Assembly: GCA_947455285.1 (NCBI GenBank)
Contig: CANGOK010000024.1
Location: forward strand, 1 to 19,486
Length of the DNA stretch: 19,486 nucleotides
From: Beijerinckiaceae bacterium
Lineage (GTDB): Bacteria; Pseudomonadota; Alphaproteobacteria; Rhizobiales; Beijerinckiaceae
Direction of reading: 5' to 3'
Notes under the pieces: model-generated
Told to the model about the DNA's origin: nothing
The model's database searches: none
The model's input: the letters and a program-made list of their open reading frames with translations, nothing else
Made by a program: the position numbers and the translations under genes
Shown here: positions 1-6,782 of the stretch, one piece after another
Layout: the number at the start of each line of letters is the position of its first letter
How positions within the stretch are numbered: position 1 is the first letter of the stretch

Positions 1-38
1 AGCGCGCCACAGACAGCGATTCTGCGCGTGATGTTCAT
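1..38 (-). CDS. Start of an exported protein, truncated by the window edge
   Basis: Only the first 12 codons and part of the next lie in the window. On the minus strand an ATG at 38-36 follows a good ribosome binding site (GGGAGG, about 5 nt upstream). The visible residues are MNITRRIAVCGA. Two arginines followed by small hydrophobic residues are what the n-region and start of the h-region of a signal peptide look like. This is inferred from 12 residues only. It lies downstream of the ThDP enzyme gene on the same strand (75-nt gap), so it may be the next operon gene, possibly another binding protein. Product unknown. Confidence 0.5.
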   Translation of the reverse strand, partial: MNITRRIAVCGA

Positions 39-113
39 GATGTCCTCCCTGTTTTTCATTTATGGCGGAGCGCATCATAATGACGCGCCCCGTAATTATT
101 GGGGCTGAGCCGC

Positions 114-1982
114 TTAGTCCTTACGACCCGCAGTATGTTCGCTGCGCGCGTAATCCGCGCTCTTAACATCCACGCGCGCATCGATGACATAGGGACGCCC
201 GGCCCGCGCCGCCTTTTCGGCGCGCTTCAGCGCCTTGGCGAATTCCTTGGCGGTCTCGACAGGCCCTTCACCATCGAGCCCCTGCGCTTTCGCGATAGCG
301 ACGATGTCGATCGCCGGGTTATCCATCTCCTGACCGATATATTTATTCTCCACCGGCCTGCCGCGCACGACGGCCATGCGCTCCTGATGGGCGACGTCGT
401 TGTAATAAGAGCGGTTGTTGGCGACCACGATGATCATCGGGATCTCCATATGGGCCGCCGTCCAATAGGCGTTGCAGCCCATCATGAAATCGCCGTCGCC
501 AACGATGGAGACCACAAGGCGTCCCGAGCCCTTCAGCGCCAGCGCCGTGCCGATGCCGTTGCCCGGTCCCGCGCCCACGCCGCCGCCAGCGTCAAAGCCC
601 ACATAGTCGAGCGGGTGCTTGAAGTTCACGGTGTCGGCGGGCCAGCCCAGCGAATAATTGGCGATGGTGACCTCCCGCTCATCGGTGAACGAGCGGATCA
701 CCAGCGCCAGATCGCGCAGCCGCATCATGCCCTTCGAGCGCGGCGCCTCTAGCACGGGGGCCTTGCGGGTCGGCCATTTCGGGGCGACAGGCTTGCCGCC
801 CGTCAGACGACGCACAGCCGGCAGAAGCTCCTTCACCAGCGCATCCGGCGAGCTCATGATGGGCAGGTCGGCGGCGGGCAGGCCGTAGTAATCCATGCTC
901 CAGCCGTTATGCAGATAGCGATCGAGGGAGCAGTTGATGATCTTCGCCTTGATGGGATCATCCTTGCCGAGGGTCTGCAGATATTGCCCCTTGAGGTCGA
1001 TCCAATCGAGGGCGAGCACCACATCGGCTTCGCGCAAAATGGCGGTGACGTCGCCGGAGGGCCGGAAGCGCGGCTCGATGACATGCAACGGATGTTCCGT
1101 GGGGAACGAAGACGCCGTCTTCATATCCGTCAACACAACCGCGCCCAGCGCTTCGGCGAGCGCGATGCGGGCGTGCCAGTCATCCATGTTGCGGGAAACG
1201 CGGCCCATGAGGATGACAGGCTTCTTCGCCTTCACGAGCGACTTCGCCGCCTCCTCCACAGCTTCAGGCGGGGGAGCGGGCGGCAGGCCGGGGGCGAAGC
1301 GCGCCACATCGGGGAACGTGATCTCTTTCTTGAGCTGCTCTTCCTGCAAGGCGACGTCGAGGCAGACATAGGTCGGCCCATAGGGCTGGGTGCTGGCGAT
1401 CTGGTGGGCGCGCAGCACGGACTCGATGGAGGCGTTGACTGAACGAGGTTCGTCGTCCCACTTCGAATAATTGCGAATGAGCGCGCCCTGATCCTTCGCC
1501 GTATGGATCCAATCAATCCAGGGGCGGCGAATATCCGCATCGCCCGGCCCCGTGGCGCCGATGATCACGACCGGCAAGCGGGCGCACCAGATATTGAAGA
1601 TCGCCATGGTGGCGTGCATCAGGCCAACGCCTGAATGGACAGCGACCGCCATGGGCTTTTCCGTCACCTTGGCGTAGCCGTGGGCGATGGAGACCGTATG
1701 CTCCTCATGCAGGCACACGAGCATCTTGGGATCGCGGTTGCCGAGATAGTTCACGAGGCTGTCGTGCAATCCGCGATAGCTTGAGCCCGGAACTAGGGCG
1801 ATGTAGCGCACGTCCAAACGCCGCAGCATCTCCGCCACAACATCCGACCCCCAACCCAGAGGAGCCTCGGAGGGCGCAACCAGCAGATCCTTGTCCTCAA
1901 AGGTCGCCGTCGCGATTTTCAAGTCACCCTTGCCCTTTGCGGGCTTCTTTGGACGCGAGGTTTTGCTTGCCGCCTTGGCCAT
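114..1982 (-). CDS. ThDP-dependent enzyme, acetolactate synthase / benzoylformate decarboxylase-like
   Basis: The 622-residue protein has the three-part layout of the ThDP decarboxylase and acetolactate synthase superfamily. The N-terminal PYR domain carries the expected catalytic Glu in a HEEHT context (Glu93, followed by HGYAK). A central domain follows. The C-terminal PP domain has GDGD at about 495-498 and the Asn pair NN at 522-523, which together bind Mg-diphosphate. Such enzymes cleave or ligate 2-oxo acids; the substrate cannot be read from the sequence. It is longer than a typical acetolactate synthase catalytic subunit, and its first 20 residues are rich in Lys, Ala and Ser. No small regulatory subunit is nearby, which argues against branched-chain amino acid biosynthesis. 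It lies downstream of the flavin monooxygenase gene, so a catabolic role is likely (inference). The upstream ribosome binding site (AGGGAAA) is modest. Confidence 0.88.
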   Translation of the reverse strand: MAKAASKTSRPKKPAKGKGDLKIATATFEDKDLLVAPSEAPLGWGSDVVAEMLRRLDVRYIALVPGSSYRGLHDSLVNYLGNRDPKMLVCLHEEHTVSIAHGYAKVTEKPMAVAVHSGVGLMHATMAIFNIWCARLPVVIIGATGPGDADIRRPWIDWIHTAKDQGALIRNYSKWDDEPRSVNASIESVLRAHQIASTQPYGPTYVCLDVALQEEQLKKEITFPDVARFAPGLPPAPPPEAVEEAAKSLVKAKKPVILMGRVSRNMDDWHARIALAEALGAVVLTDMKTASSFPTEHPLHVIEPRFRPSGDVTAILREADVVLALDWIDLKGQYLQTLGKDDPIKAKIINCSLDRYLHNGWSMDYYGLPAADLPIMSSPDALVKELLPAVRRLTGGKPVAPKWPTRKAPVLEAPRSKGMMRLRDLALVIRSFTDEREVTIANYSLGWPADTVNFKHPLDYVGFDAGGGVGAGPGNGIGTALALKGSGRLVVSIVGDGDFMMGCNAYWTAAHMEIPMIIVVANNRSYYNDVAHQERMAVVRGRPVENKYIGQEMDNPAIDIVAIAKAQGLDGEGPVETAKEFAKALKRAEKAARAGRPYVIDARVDVKSADYARSEHTAGRKD

Positions 1983-2072
1983 TCGAGCGTTTCCCTGAAG
2001 TTGATCTCTTTGCCGTCAGACTAGAACAGACTCGGCCGTACGTCGATTCCCGCGCGGGGCTTCTCAACGAAA

Positions 2073-2102
2073 GATCCGCCCGGGCGGGGCGCCGGGCGGA
2101 TC
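2073..2102 (-). terminator. GC-rich hairpin after the flavin monooxygenase gene
   Basis: A perfect 11-bp stem (GATCCGCCCGG pairing with CCGGGCGGATC) encloses an 8-nt loop. It begins 29 nt past the monooxygenase stop and lies upstream of the ThDP enzyme gene. On the minus strand it is followed only by a short T run (CTTTCG). It is therefore a strong structure with a weak U-tract, probably an intrinsic or attenuating terminator between the two genes. Confidence 0.6.
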
Positions 2103-2131
2103 ATCAGGTTGGGCGAATGGAGTCGCGCGGA

Positions 2132-3487
2132 TCAGCGGCGATGCGACAGATCGGGCGGTCGACGCAGGCCGAGATTCTCGCGCAGGGTCTTACCCTCATA
2201 TTCCGTGCGGAACAGGCCGCGACGCTGGAGTTCCGGCACGAGCTTGTTGACCAACGTGTCGACCGCACCCGGATTGTCGCTTGGCAGGATGTTGAACCCG
2301 TCGGCGCCGCCGCCGAGGAACCAGGCTTCGAGCTCGTCCGCGACCTGCTTCACCGAACCCACCAGCGTCCAGTGATGCTTGGCGGCCGCTGAGCGCATCG
2401 CCATCTGGCGCAGGGTCAGGCCCTCGCGGCGTGAGATGGCGATGTAGCTTTCCACAGCGCTCACGCGCGCGTCGTTCACCTTGATATCGGGCAGAGGGGC
2501 GTCAAGGTCATATTTGGAAAGATCCACGCCGCCGAGATTGGCCTGCAGGCGCTGCATGGCGACACGAAGCGGAATCAGGGAGTTCAGCTGATCGTATTTC
2601 TCCTTCGCCTCGCTCTCGGTGTCGGCCATGAACAGCAATGCGCCGGGCATGACGAGCACATCGTCAGGCGTGCGGCCGAAGCGTTCGCAGCGGCCTTTCA
2701 GATTATCACAGAAGGCCTTCGCGCTTTCCAGGGTCGTCTGGGAGGTGAAGACGATATCCGCGACGCGGGCGGAAATGTTCATGCCCGGCTCAGAGGAGCC
2801 GGCCTGCACCAGCACGGGATGACCCTGCGGCGAGCGTGGCACGGCGGAGGGACCGCGAACCTTGAAATATTTCCCAACGTGATTGAGGAAATGCACCTTG
2901 TCAGGACGCATATAGACGCCCGACTCCTTGTCGCGCGGGAAGGCGTCATCGTCATAGCTGTCCCAGATGCCGCGCACCACGTCGACGAATTCTTCGGCGC
3001 GCTCATAGCGTTCAGCGTGGGGGGCGTGCTGGTCGCGGTTGAACTGCAGCGCATCGTCCTTGTTGCTGCCCGTCACGATGTTCCAGGCGGCGCGACCACC
3101 AGACACATGGTCGAGCGACGCGACAGTGCGCGCGAGATTGTAAGGCTCAAGATAGGTCGTCGACATGGTCGAGGCGAGACCGATGTGCTTCGTCATCATG
3201 GCGACCGCCGACAGGATCGGAACTGGATCCATGCGATCGATGCGCGCGGTCAAGCTCAGCGTCTCAAGATCGTCTGTGCCGGGAGGGCTCGCCGCGTCAG
3301 CAATGAACAGCATATGAATCTTGGCGCGTTCCAGCGCCTGCGCAGTATCAATCCAGCGCTGAATGTTCTGGCCAGCATCGCTATTGGAGCTGGGAAGCCG
3401 CCAGCCCGCCATATGATAGTTACCATCGCCGGTCATGAACAATGAGAGCTTCATCTGGCGTTTCTTGCCGTCCGCGCGCGTTTCCAT
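2132..3487 (-). CDS. LLM-class FMN-dependent monooxygenase, NtaA/SnaA/DszA type
   Basis: The 451-residue protein matches the nitrilotriacetate monooxygenase A / SnaA / DszA branch of bacterial luciferase-like monooxygenases. Family hallmarks are an early GNYHMAGWR stretch, STTYLEPYNLAR, and the conserved LDHVSGGRAAWNIVTG near residues 125-140. Length fits the family (about 440-460). These enzymes use FMNH2 supplied by a separate flavin reductase to oxygenate aminocarboxylates, organosulfur compounds and related substrates; no flavin reductase is encoded in this window. The first ATG has AGGAG about 12 nt upstream. A second Met at residue 12 (MKLSLFMTG) is a possible alternative start but lacks a clear ribosome binding site. 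It lies between the Bug binding protein and the ThDP enzyme on the same strand. Family assignment is firm; the substrate is unknown. Confidence 0.92.
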   Translation of the reverse strand: METRADGKKRQMKLSLFMTGDGNYHMAGWRLPSSNSDAGQNIQRWIDTAQALERAKIHMLFIADAASPPGTDDLETLSLTARIDRMDPVPILSAVAMMTKHIGLASTMSTTYLEPYNLARTVASLDHVSGGRAAWNIVTGSNKDDALQFNRDQHAPHAERYERAEEFVDVVRGIWDSYDDDAFPRDKESGVYMRPDKVHFLNHVGKYFKVRGPSAVPRSPQGHPVLVQAGSSEPGMNISARVADIVFTSQTTLESAKAFCDNLKGRCERFGRTPDDVLVMPGALLFMADTESEAKEKYDQLNSLIPLRVAMQRLQANLGGVDLSKYDLDAPLPDIKVNDARVSAVESYIAISRREGLTLRQMAMRSAAAKHHWTLVGSVKQVADELEAWFLGGGADGFNILPSDNPGAVDTLVNKLVPELQRRGLFRTEYEGKTLRENLGLRRPPDLSHRR

Positions 3488-3567
3488 TTTTTATTCCAGC
3501 TCCTGCTAAATCCTATTTCCGCTCTGTCAGGCTTTTCCCGCACAAACGCATTGATCAGGCTCAAACG

Positions 3568-4554
3568 CTATTGCTGCAAACCGAGCTGGGTGATGATGCC
3601 GCGCCAGCGACCGACGTCCGACTGCAGCCGATCCCCCATGCCTTCAGGCGTGCTGACAGCCGCCTCCATACCCAGGACACGAAAGCGTTCCTGAATTTCG
3701 GGGAGCTGCAGAACAATCGAAATTTCACGATTGAGCTGGGCCACGATCTCCTTGGGCGTACCAGCGGGCGCCGCAACTCCGTTCCACGAAGTCACGACAT
3801 AGCCCGCCAATCCGCTCTCGATTGCTGTTGGCGTGTCGGGCGTGAGCGCGCTTCGCTTTTCGCCCGCCGAGGCGATCAGCCTGATATCGTTTGAGGCCAA
3901 AGCGGAAGAGAAAGCGGCGAGATAATCAAAACCGACATCCACGTCTCCCCGCTGAACAGCAGAGATCAATTCAGGAGAACTCTTGAAAGGGACAATCGGC
4001 GCCTTGCTGCCGATCATGGCCTTGAACATTTCAGCGGCGATGTTCTGTGTGCTGCCAGCGGAGATCGCGCCAAAGTTCAATTTCTTCGGATCGACTTTAT
4101 CGATTTCGCGCAAGCGCGCGATGGAGGTGATGTCGCTCGAAGCCTTTGTCGCGATGAGCATGTCAAACTGCGCGAGGGTCGAGACGGCCGTGAAATCTTT
4201 TACAAGATCATAGGGGAGAGACGCGAAAAGCGAGGCGCTTACTGCATAGCTATTGCCGATCTGCACCAGCGTATACCCGTCGGCCTGAGACTGTTTGCCC
4301 GCCATCGCAGAGGTGATGCCCCCTGCCCCCGGACGGTTCTCGATGACGAACTGCATGCCCGTGCGCTCGGACACCTTGCCGGTGACGATTCGAAAGGTGA
4401 TGTCCCCTATGCCGCCCGCAGCGAAGGGAAGGAATATACGAATTGGCTTGTTCGGATATTGCTGAGCAAAAGCTGGAACGCCCGGGAGAAGCCCGCTGCC
4501 GGCGAAGATTGTCGCAGCCGTGAACTGCCGACGGGACAAAGTGGTCTTGCGCAT
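3568..4554 (-). CDS. Bug/TctC-family periplasmic solute-binding protein with twin-arginine signal
   Basis: This is a 328-residue extracytoplasmic binding protein of the Bug family, which works with TctAB-type tripartite tricarboxylate transporters. The start chosen is the ATG at 4554, preceded by AGGAAACCAG; an upstream GTG at 4584 has no support. The N-terminus carries a Tat-like motif (LSRRQFT, residues 7-13), a hydrophobic stretch and a probable cleavage site after AFA. The mature part begins QYPNKPIRIFLPFAAGG, the Bug signature, followed by ENRPGAGGI. Known Bug ligands are mostly carboxylates, including aromatic acids. No TctA or TctB membrane component is in the window, so it is an orphan receptor here. 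Context suggests it captures the substrate of the neighbouring monooxygenases (inference). Confidence 0.92.
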   Translation of the reverse strand: MRKTTLSRRQFTAATIFAGSGLLPGVPAFAQQYPNKPIRIFLPFAAGGIGDITFRIVTGKVSERTGMQFVIENRPGAGGITSAMAGKQSQADGYTLVQIGNSYAVSASLFASLPYDLVKDFTAVSTLAQFDMLIATKASSDITSIARLREIDKVDPKKLNFGAISAGSTQNIAAEMFKAMIGSKAPIVPFKSSPELISAVQRGDVDVGFDYLAAFSSALASNDIRLIASAGEKRSALTPDTPTAIESGLAGYVVTSWNGVAAPAGTPKEIVAQLNREISIVLQLPEIQERFRVLGMEAAVSTPEGMGDRLQSDVGRWRGIITQLGLQQ

Positions 4555-4657
4555 CTGGTTTCCTGCCTGTCTTTTCGCTTTCACGGATCAAGCGTCATTG
4601 TGACAACGCTAGAGGCTCCACCCCCTCGGGTCCAGCCTCGTTCAAGCAGGCGGGCGC

Positions 4658-4691
4658 AAATCTGATGACGGGAACGGAAATCTGATGACGG
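4658..4691. repeat. Two direct copies of a 14-bp element, 20-bp period
   Basis: AAATCTGATGACGG occurs at 4658-4671 and again at 4678-4691. The 20-bp period is nearly two helical turns, so both copies face the same side of the DNA. They lie in the gap between the hydroxylase stop and the Bug gene start, about 104-137 bp upstream of the latter. The arrangement resembles tandem sites for a transcription factor, but no regulator is identified. Confidence 0.6.
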
Positions 4692-4728
4692 CCAAAAACA
4701 ACCGACCGGCCAAAGCAAATTGCGGGCA

Positions 4729-4752
4729 AAGGCGCGTCAAAAGACGCGCCTT
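4729..4752 (-). terminator. Hairpin terminator after the FAD hydroxylase gene
   Basis: A perfect 10-bp stem (AAGGCGCGTC pairing with GACGCGCCTT) surrounds a 4-nt AAAA/TTTT loop. It starts 17 nt beyond the hydroxylase stop codon. On the minus strand the stem ends in TT, followed by TGCC, so the U-tract is short. It probably ends or attenuates transcription before the Bug gene. Confidence 0.65.
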
Positions 4753-4769
4753 CGTTGTCGAAGAACGGG

Positions 4770-5969
4770 TCAGCTAGCCAGGCAGTTGCCGACGTTCCAG
4801 CCATAGAGCCATTCGATGGCGTCGTAAAAACGCTCGTTGGTTCGGCCCTTCCAGAACGAATTGCGGACGAGCCGCTCGACGCCCTTGGCATGATAGATGC
4901 GCCCCATTTCGCGAGCCGAGAGAACGATCCGCGCCGTGCGAGCGACTCGTGATCGTTGGTAGAGTTCAAGGGCCGCGTCGATATCGTTATCGTTTACCCT
5001 GAGCGCCTCGCCCAAGGTGACCGCGTCCTCCATCGCCATACACGCTCCCTGTGCAAGATATTGCGTCGTGGGATGCGCAGCGTCGCCAAGCAAGGTCGCG
5101 CGGCCATAGGTCCATTGTGCAATCGGCTCGCGATCGGCCGTCGCCCATCGCCGCCATGACTTCGGCAGATCGATCAAGCGGCGCGCCTTCGGACAAACGT
5201 CCTGAAAGTAGCTCTCCACTTCCGCCTTGGAGCCATCAGTGACGCTCCACTGCTCCGTCTCCCGGCTATGGAAGGTCACCACGACATTGTACTGCTCGCC
5301 GCCACGCAGGGGGTAATGGACGAGGTGGCAATTCGGCCCGACCCAGATGGATGCGGCGTTCCATTGGAGGTCTTCGGGGAAGTCCTTTTTTTCAACCACA
5401 GCGCGATAAACGACGTGGCCGGTCACGCGCGGAGGATCGCCGACATATTGCTCGCGGACGACAGATTTGCCTCCATCAGCGGCGATAAGGGCCTGCCCAT
5501 GGTAGGTCTTGCCGTTCTGGTCAGTGGCGGTGACGCCATTCTTGTCCTGATCGACGCGAACGATGCGGGTGGAGGTGAGGAATTGCGCTTTGCCGCTTTC
5601 CTGCACGCCCTCAAGCAAGGACAGATGCAGGTCGACACGATGAATGACGGCGTATGGGTTGCCGAAGCGCTTGCGGAAAGCCTCTCCAGTCTCGATGCGC
5701 CCAACCATCGAAGCATCAATCGCGTCATGCATGACGAGTTCGTCGGTGTAAACGGCGCGGGCGCGCATCTTCGCGCCAACGCCAAGCGTATCGCAAGCGT
5801 TGAACGCATTGGGGCCAAGCTGAATGCCGGCGCCGATTTCCCCGATCTCAGGCGCCTGTTCGAACACAATGACGTCGAACCCTCGCTGGCCGAGCGACAG
5901 CGCCGCCGCGAGCCCGCCAATGCCACCGCCGATAATCAGGATTGGCAGGGATGAATTGTTCTTGGCCAT
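4770..5969 (-). CDS. FAD-dependent aromatic monooxygenase, 3-hydroxybenzoate 6-hydroxylase-like
   Basis: The protein has 399 residues from the ATG at 5969, which follows AGGAGAGG. The reading frame stays open upstream to 6218, but that extension runs through the regulatory region and antisense to the MarR gene. Visible motifs are the FAD-binding GGGIGG at 14-19 with the acidic residue Glu37, and GDAAHP at 295-300 followed by TTQYLAQGACMAMEDA. This is a class A flavoprotein hydroxylase that uses NAD(P)H and O2. The QYLAQGACMA stretch resembles 3-hydroxybenzoate 6-hydroxylases, which make gentisate, but salicylate-type hydroxylases are close relatives. No gentisate dioxygenase is in the window, so the exact substrate is open. 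The divergent MarR gene is its likely regulator. Confidence 0.9.
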   Translation of the reverse strand: MAKNNSSLPILIIGGGIGGLAAALSLGQRGFDVIVFEQAPEIGEIGAGIQLGPNAFNACDTLGVGAKMRARAVYTDELVMHDAIDASMVGRIETGEAFRKRFGNPYAVIHRVDLHLSLLEGVQESGKAQFLTSTRIVRVDQDKNGVTATDQNGKTYHGQALIAADGGKSVVREQYVGDPPRVTGHVVYRAVVEKKDFPEDLQWNAASIWVGPNCHLVHYPLRGGEQYNVVVTFHSRETEQWSVTDGSKAEVESYFQDVCPKARRLIDLPKSWRRWATADREPIAQWTYGRATLLGDAAHPTTQYLAQGACMAMEDAVTLGEALRVNDNDIDAALELYQRSRVARTARIVLSAREMGRIYHAKGVERLVRNSFWKGRTNERFYDAIEWLYGWNVGNCLAS

Positions 5970-5992
5970 GAAACCTCTCCTTGCGCCTTGGA

Positions 5993-6016
5993 TAATAGGA
6001 TGTATACTGATTATTA
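5993..6016. promoter_or_regulatory. 24-bp dyad, candidate MarR operator with overlapping promoters
   Basis: The dyad is TAATA-N4-GTATAC-N4-TATTA with exact symmetry of all sixteen specified bases. It lies between the divergent hydroxylase and MarR genes. On the plus strand a TATACT -10-like hexamer (6003-6008) overlaps the core, with a weak TTGCGC -35 at 5981-5986 (16-bp spacing). On the minus strand TATTAT (5997-5992) in the left arm could be the -10 of the hydroxylase gene. A repressor bound here would block both directions. Length and symmetry fit MarR-family operators; binding by the adjacent regulator is inferred. Confidence 0.7.
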
Positions 6017-6074
6017 GCACGCTTCTCAAGTGCGCGTCCGGCGATTTTTTGAAACGGGGACCATCGAGCCGACC

Positions 6075-6560
6075 ATGTCGGAATTTCACGAAATGCCCGG
6101 GCATCTGATCCGGCGACTGCACCAGATTTCGACCGCGATCTTCGCTGGGGAAATGGCGCAGGCTGGCGTAGATCTGACCTCTGTCCAATACGCAGCGCTC
6201 AAGGCGCTCGCATCCCACCCCGGCATCGACCAGAATACGCTGGCGGGTTTAGTGGCTTATGATCGGGCTACTATGGCCGGCGTTGTCGAACGGCTTGAGC
6301 GTCGCGGTTATCTTCGTCGGGAGATAAGCCAGACAGATCGCCGCGCTCGGGTCCTGATGCTGACTGAAGCGGGGCAGGACATCATCAACCTCGTGAGCCC
6401 TGCCGTTAATCGCGTGCAGGAACAACTGCTTGCGGCGCTATCCAGCGACGAAAGCCGCACGCTCATTTCGCTCATGGCCAAAGCGACCGTCGCTGGCAAC
6501 GACCGCGCGCGCGCCCCACTTCGTAGCGATGCAGCCGATGCGGCAGTCCGGGAAAATTAA
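6075..6560 (+). CDS. MarR-family transcriptional regulator
   Basis: The product is a winged-helix repressor of 161 residues from the ATG at 6075. A GTG at 6030 in the same frame would add 15 residues but has no ribosome binding site. The core reads LTSVQYAALKAL, then the recognition region DQNTLAGLVAYDRATMAGVVERLERRGYL, then a wing with DRRARVLMLTEAG. This is the standard MarR layout with the conserved Asp-Arg-Arg of the wing. MarR proteins usually bind palindromes as dimers and release them on binding phenolic or aromatic-acid ligands. Divergent orientation next to the FAD hydroxylase, with a dyad between, suggests it senses that enzyme's substrate (inference). The ribosome binding site for 6075 is weak (GGGGA about 14 nt upstream), so the start is uncertain. 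Confidence 0.88.
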   Translation: MSEFHEMPGHLIRRLHQISTAIFAGEMAQAGVDLTSVQYAALKALASHPGIDQNTLAGLVAYDRATMAGVVERLERRGYLRREISQTDRRARVLMLTEAGQDIINLVSPAVNRVQEQLLAALSSDESRTLISLMAKATVAGNDRARAPLRSDAADAAVREN

Positions 6561-6782
6561 TCTCGCCATCAGAGGAAACTGACGGCGACCTGTCCAGATA
6601 ACTTTAACTTATCAATTTACCTTTGCCGACGCGTCGCCTCCGGAAAAGACTTGAGGAGAAGGGCCTCTTGGGCAAAGATCACTGACCTGCAGCGAGTGTG
6701 AACAAATCCGCATGCGCAGTTTGAGAAACCGGCGCTTAGTCCGGTCGGCGTCAGAACCGAGAAAAAGACACGGGGGGAAATC

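Noticed and set aside
87..105. GCCCC-N9-GGGGC hairpin after the ThDP gene as a terminator
   Set aside because: The stem is only 5 bp and no T run follows on the minus strand.
5970..6218. An 83-residue N-terminal extension of the FAD hydroxylase
   Set aside because: The extension crosses the regulatory dyad and runs antisense to the MarR gene. The ATG at 5969 has AGGAGAGG and begins right before the FAD-binding strand.
6728..6745. ACCGG-N8-CCGGT inverted repeat upstream of the haem c protein gene
   Set aside because: Five-bp GC arms are expected by chance in this composition, and no promoter hexamers align with it.
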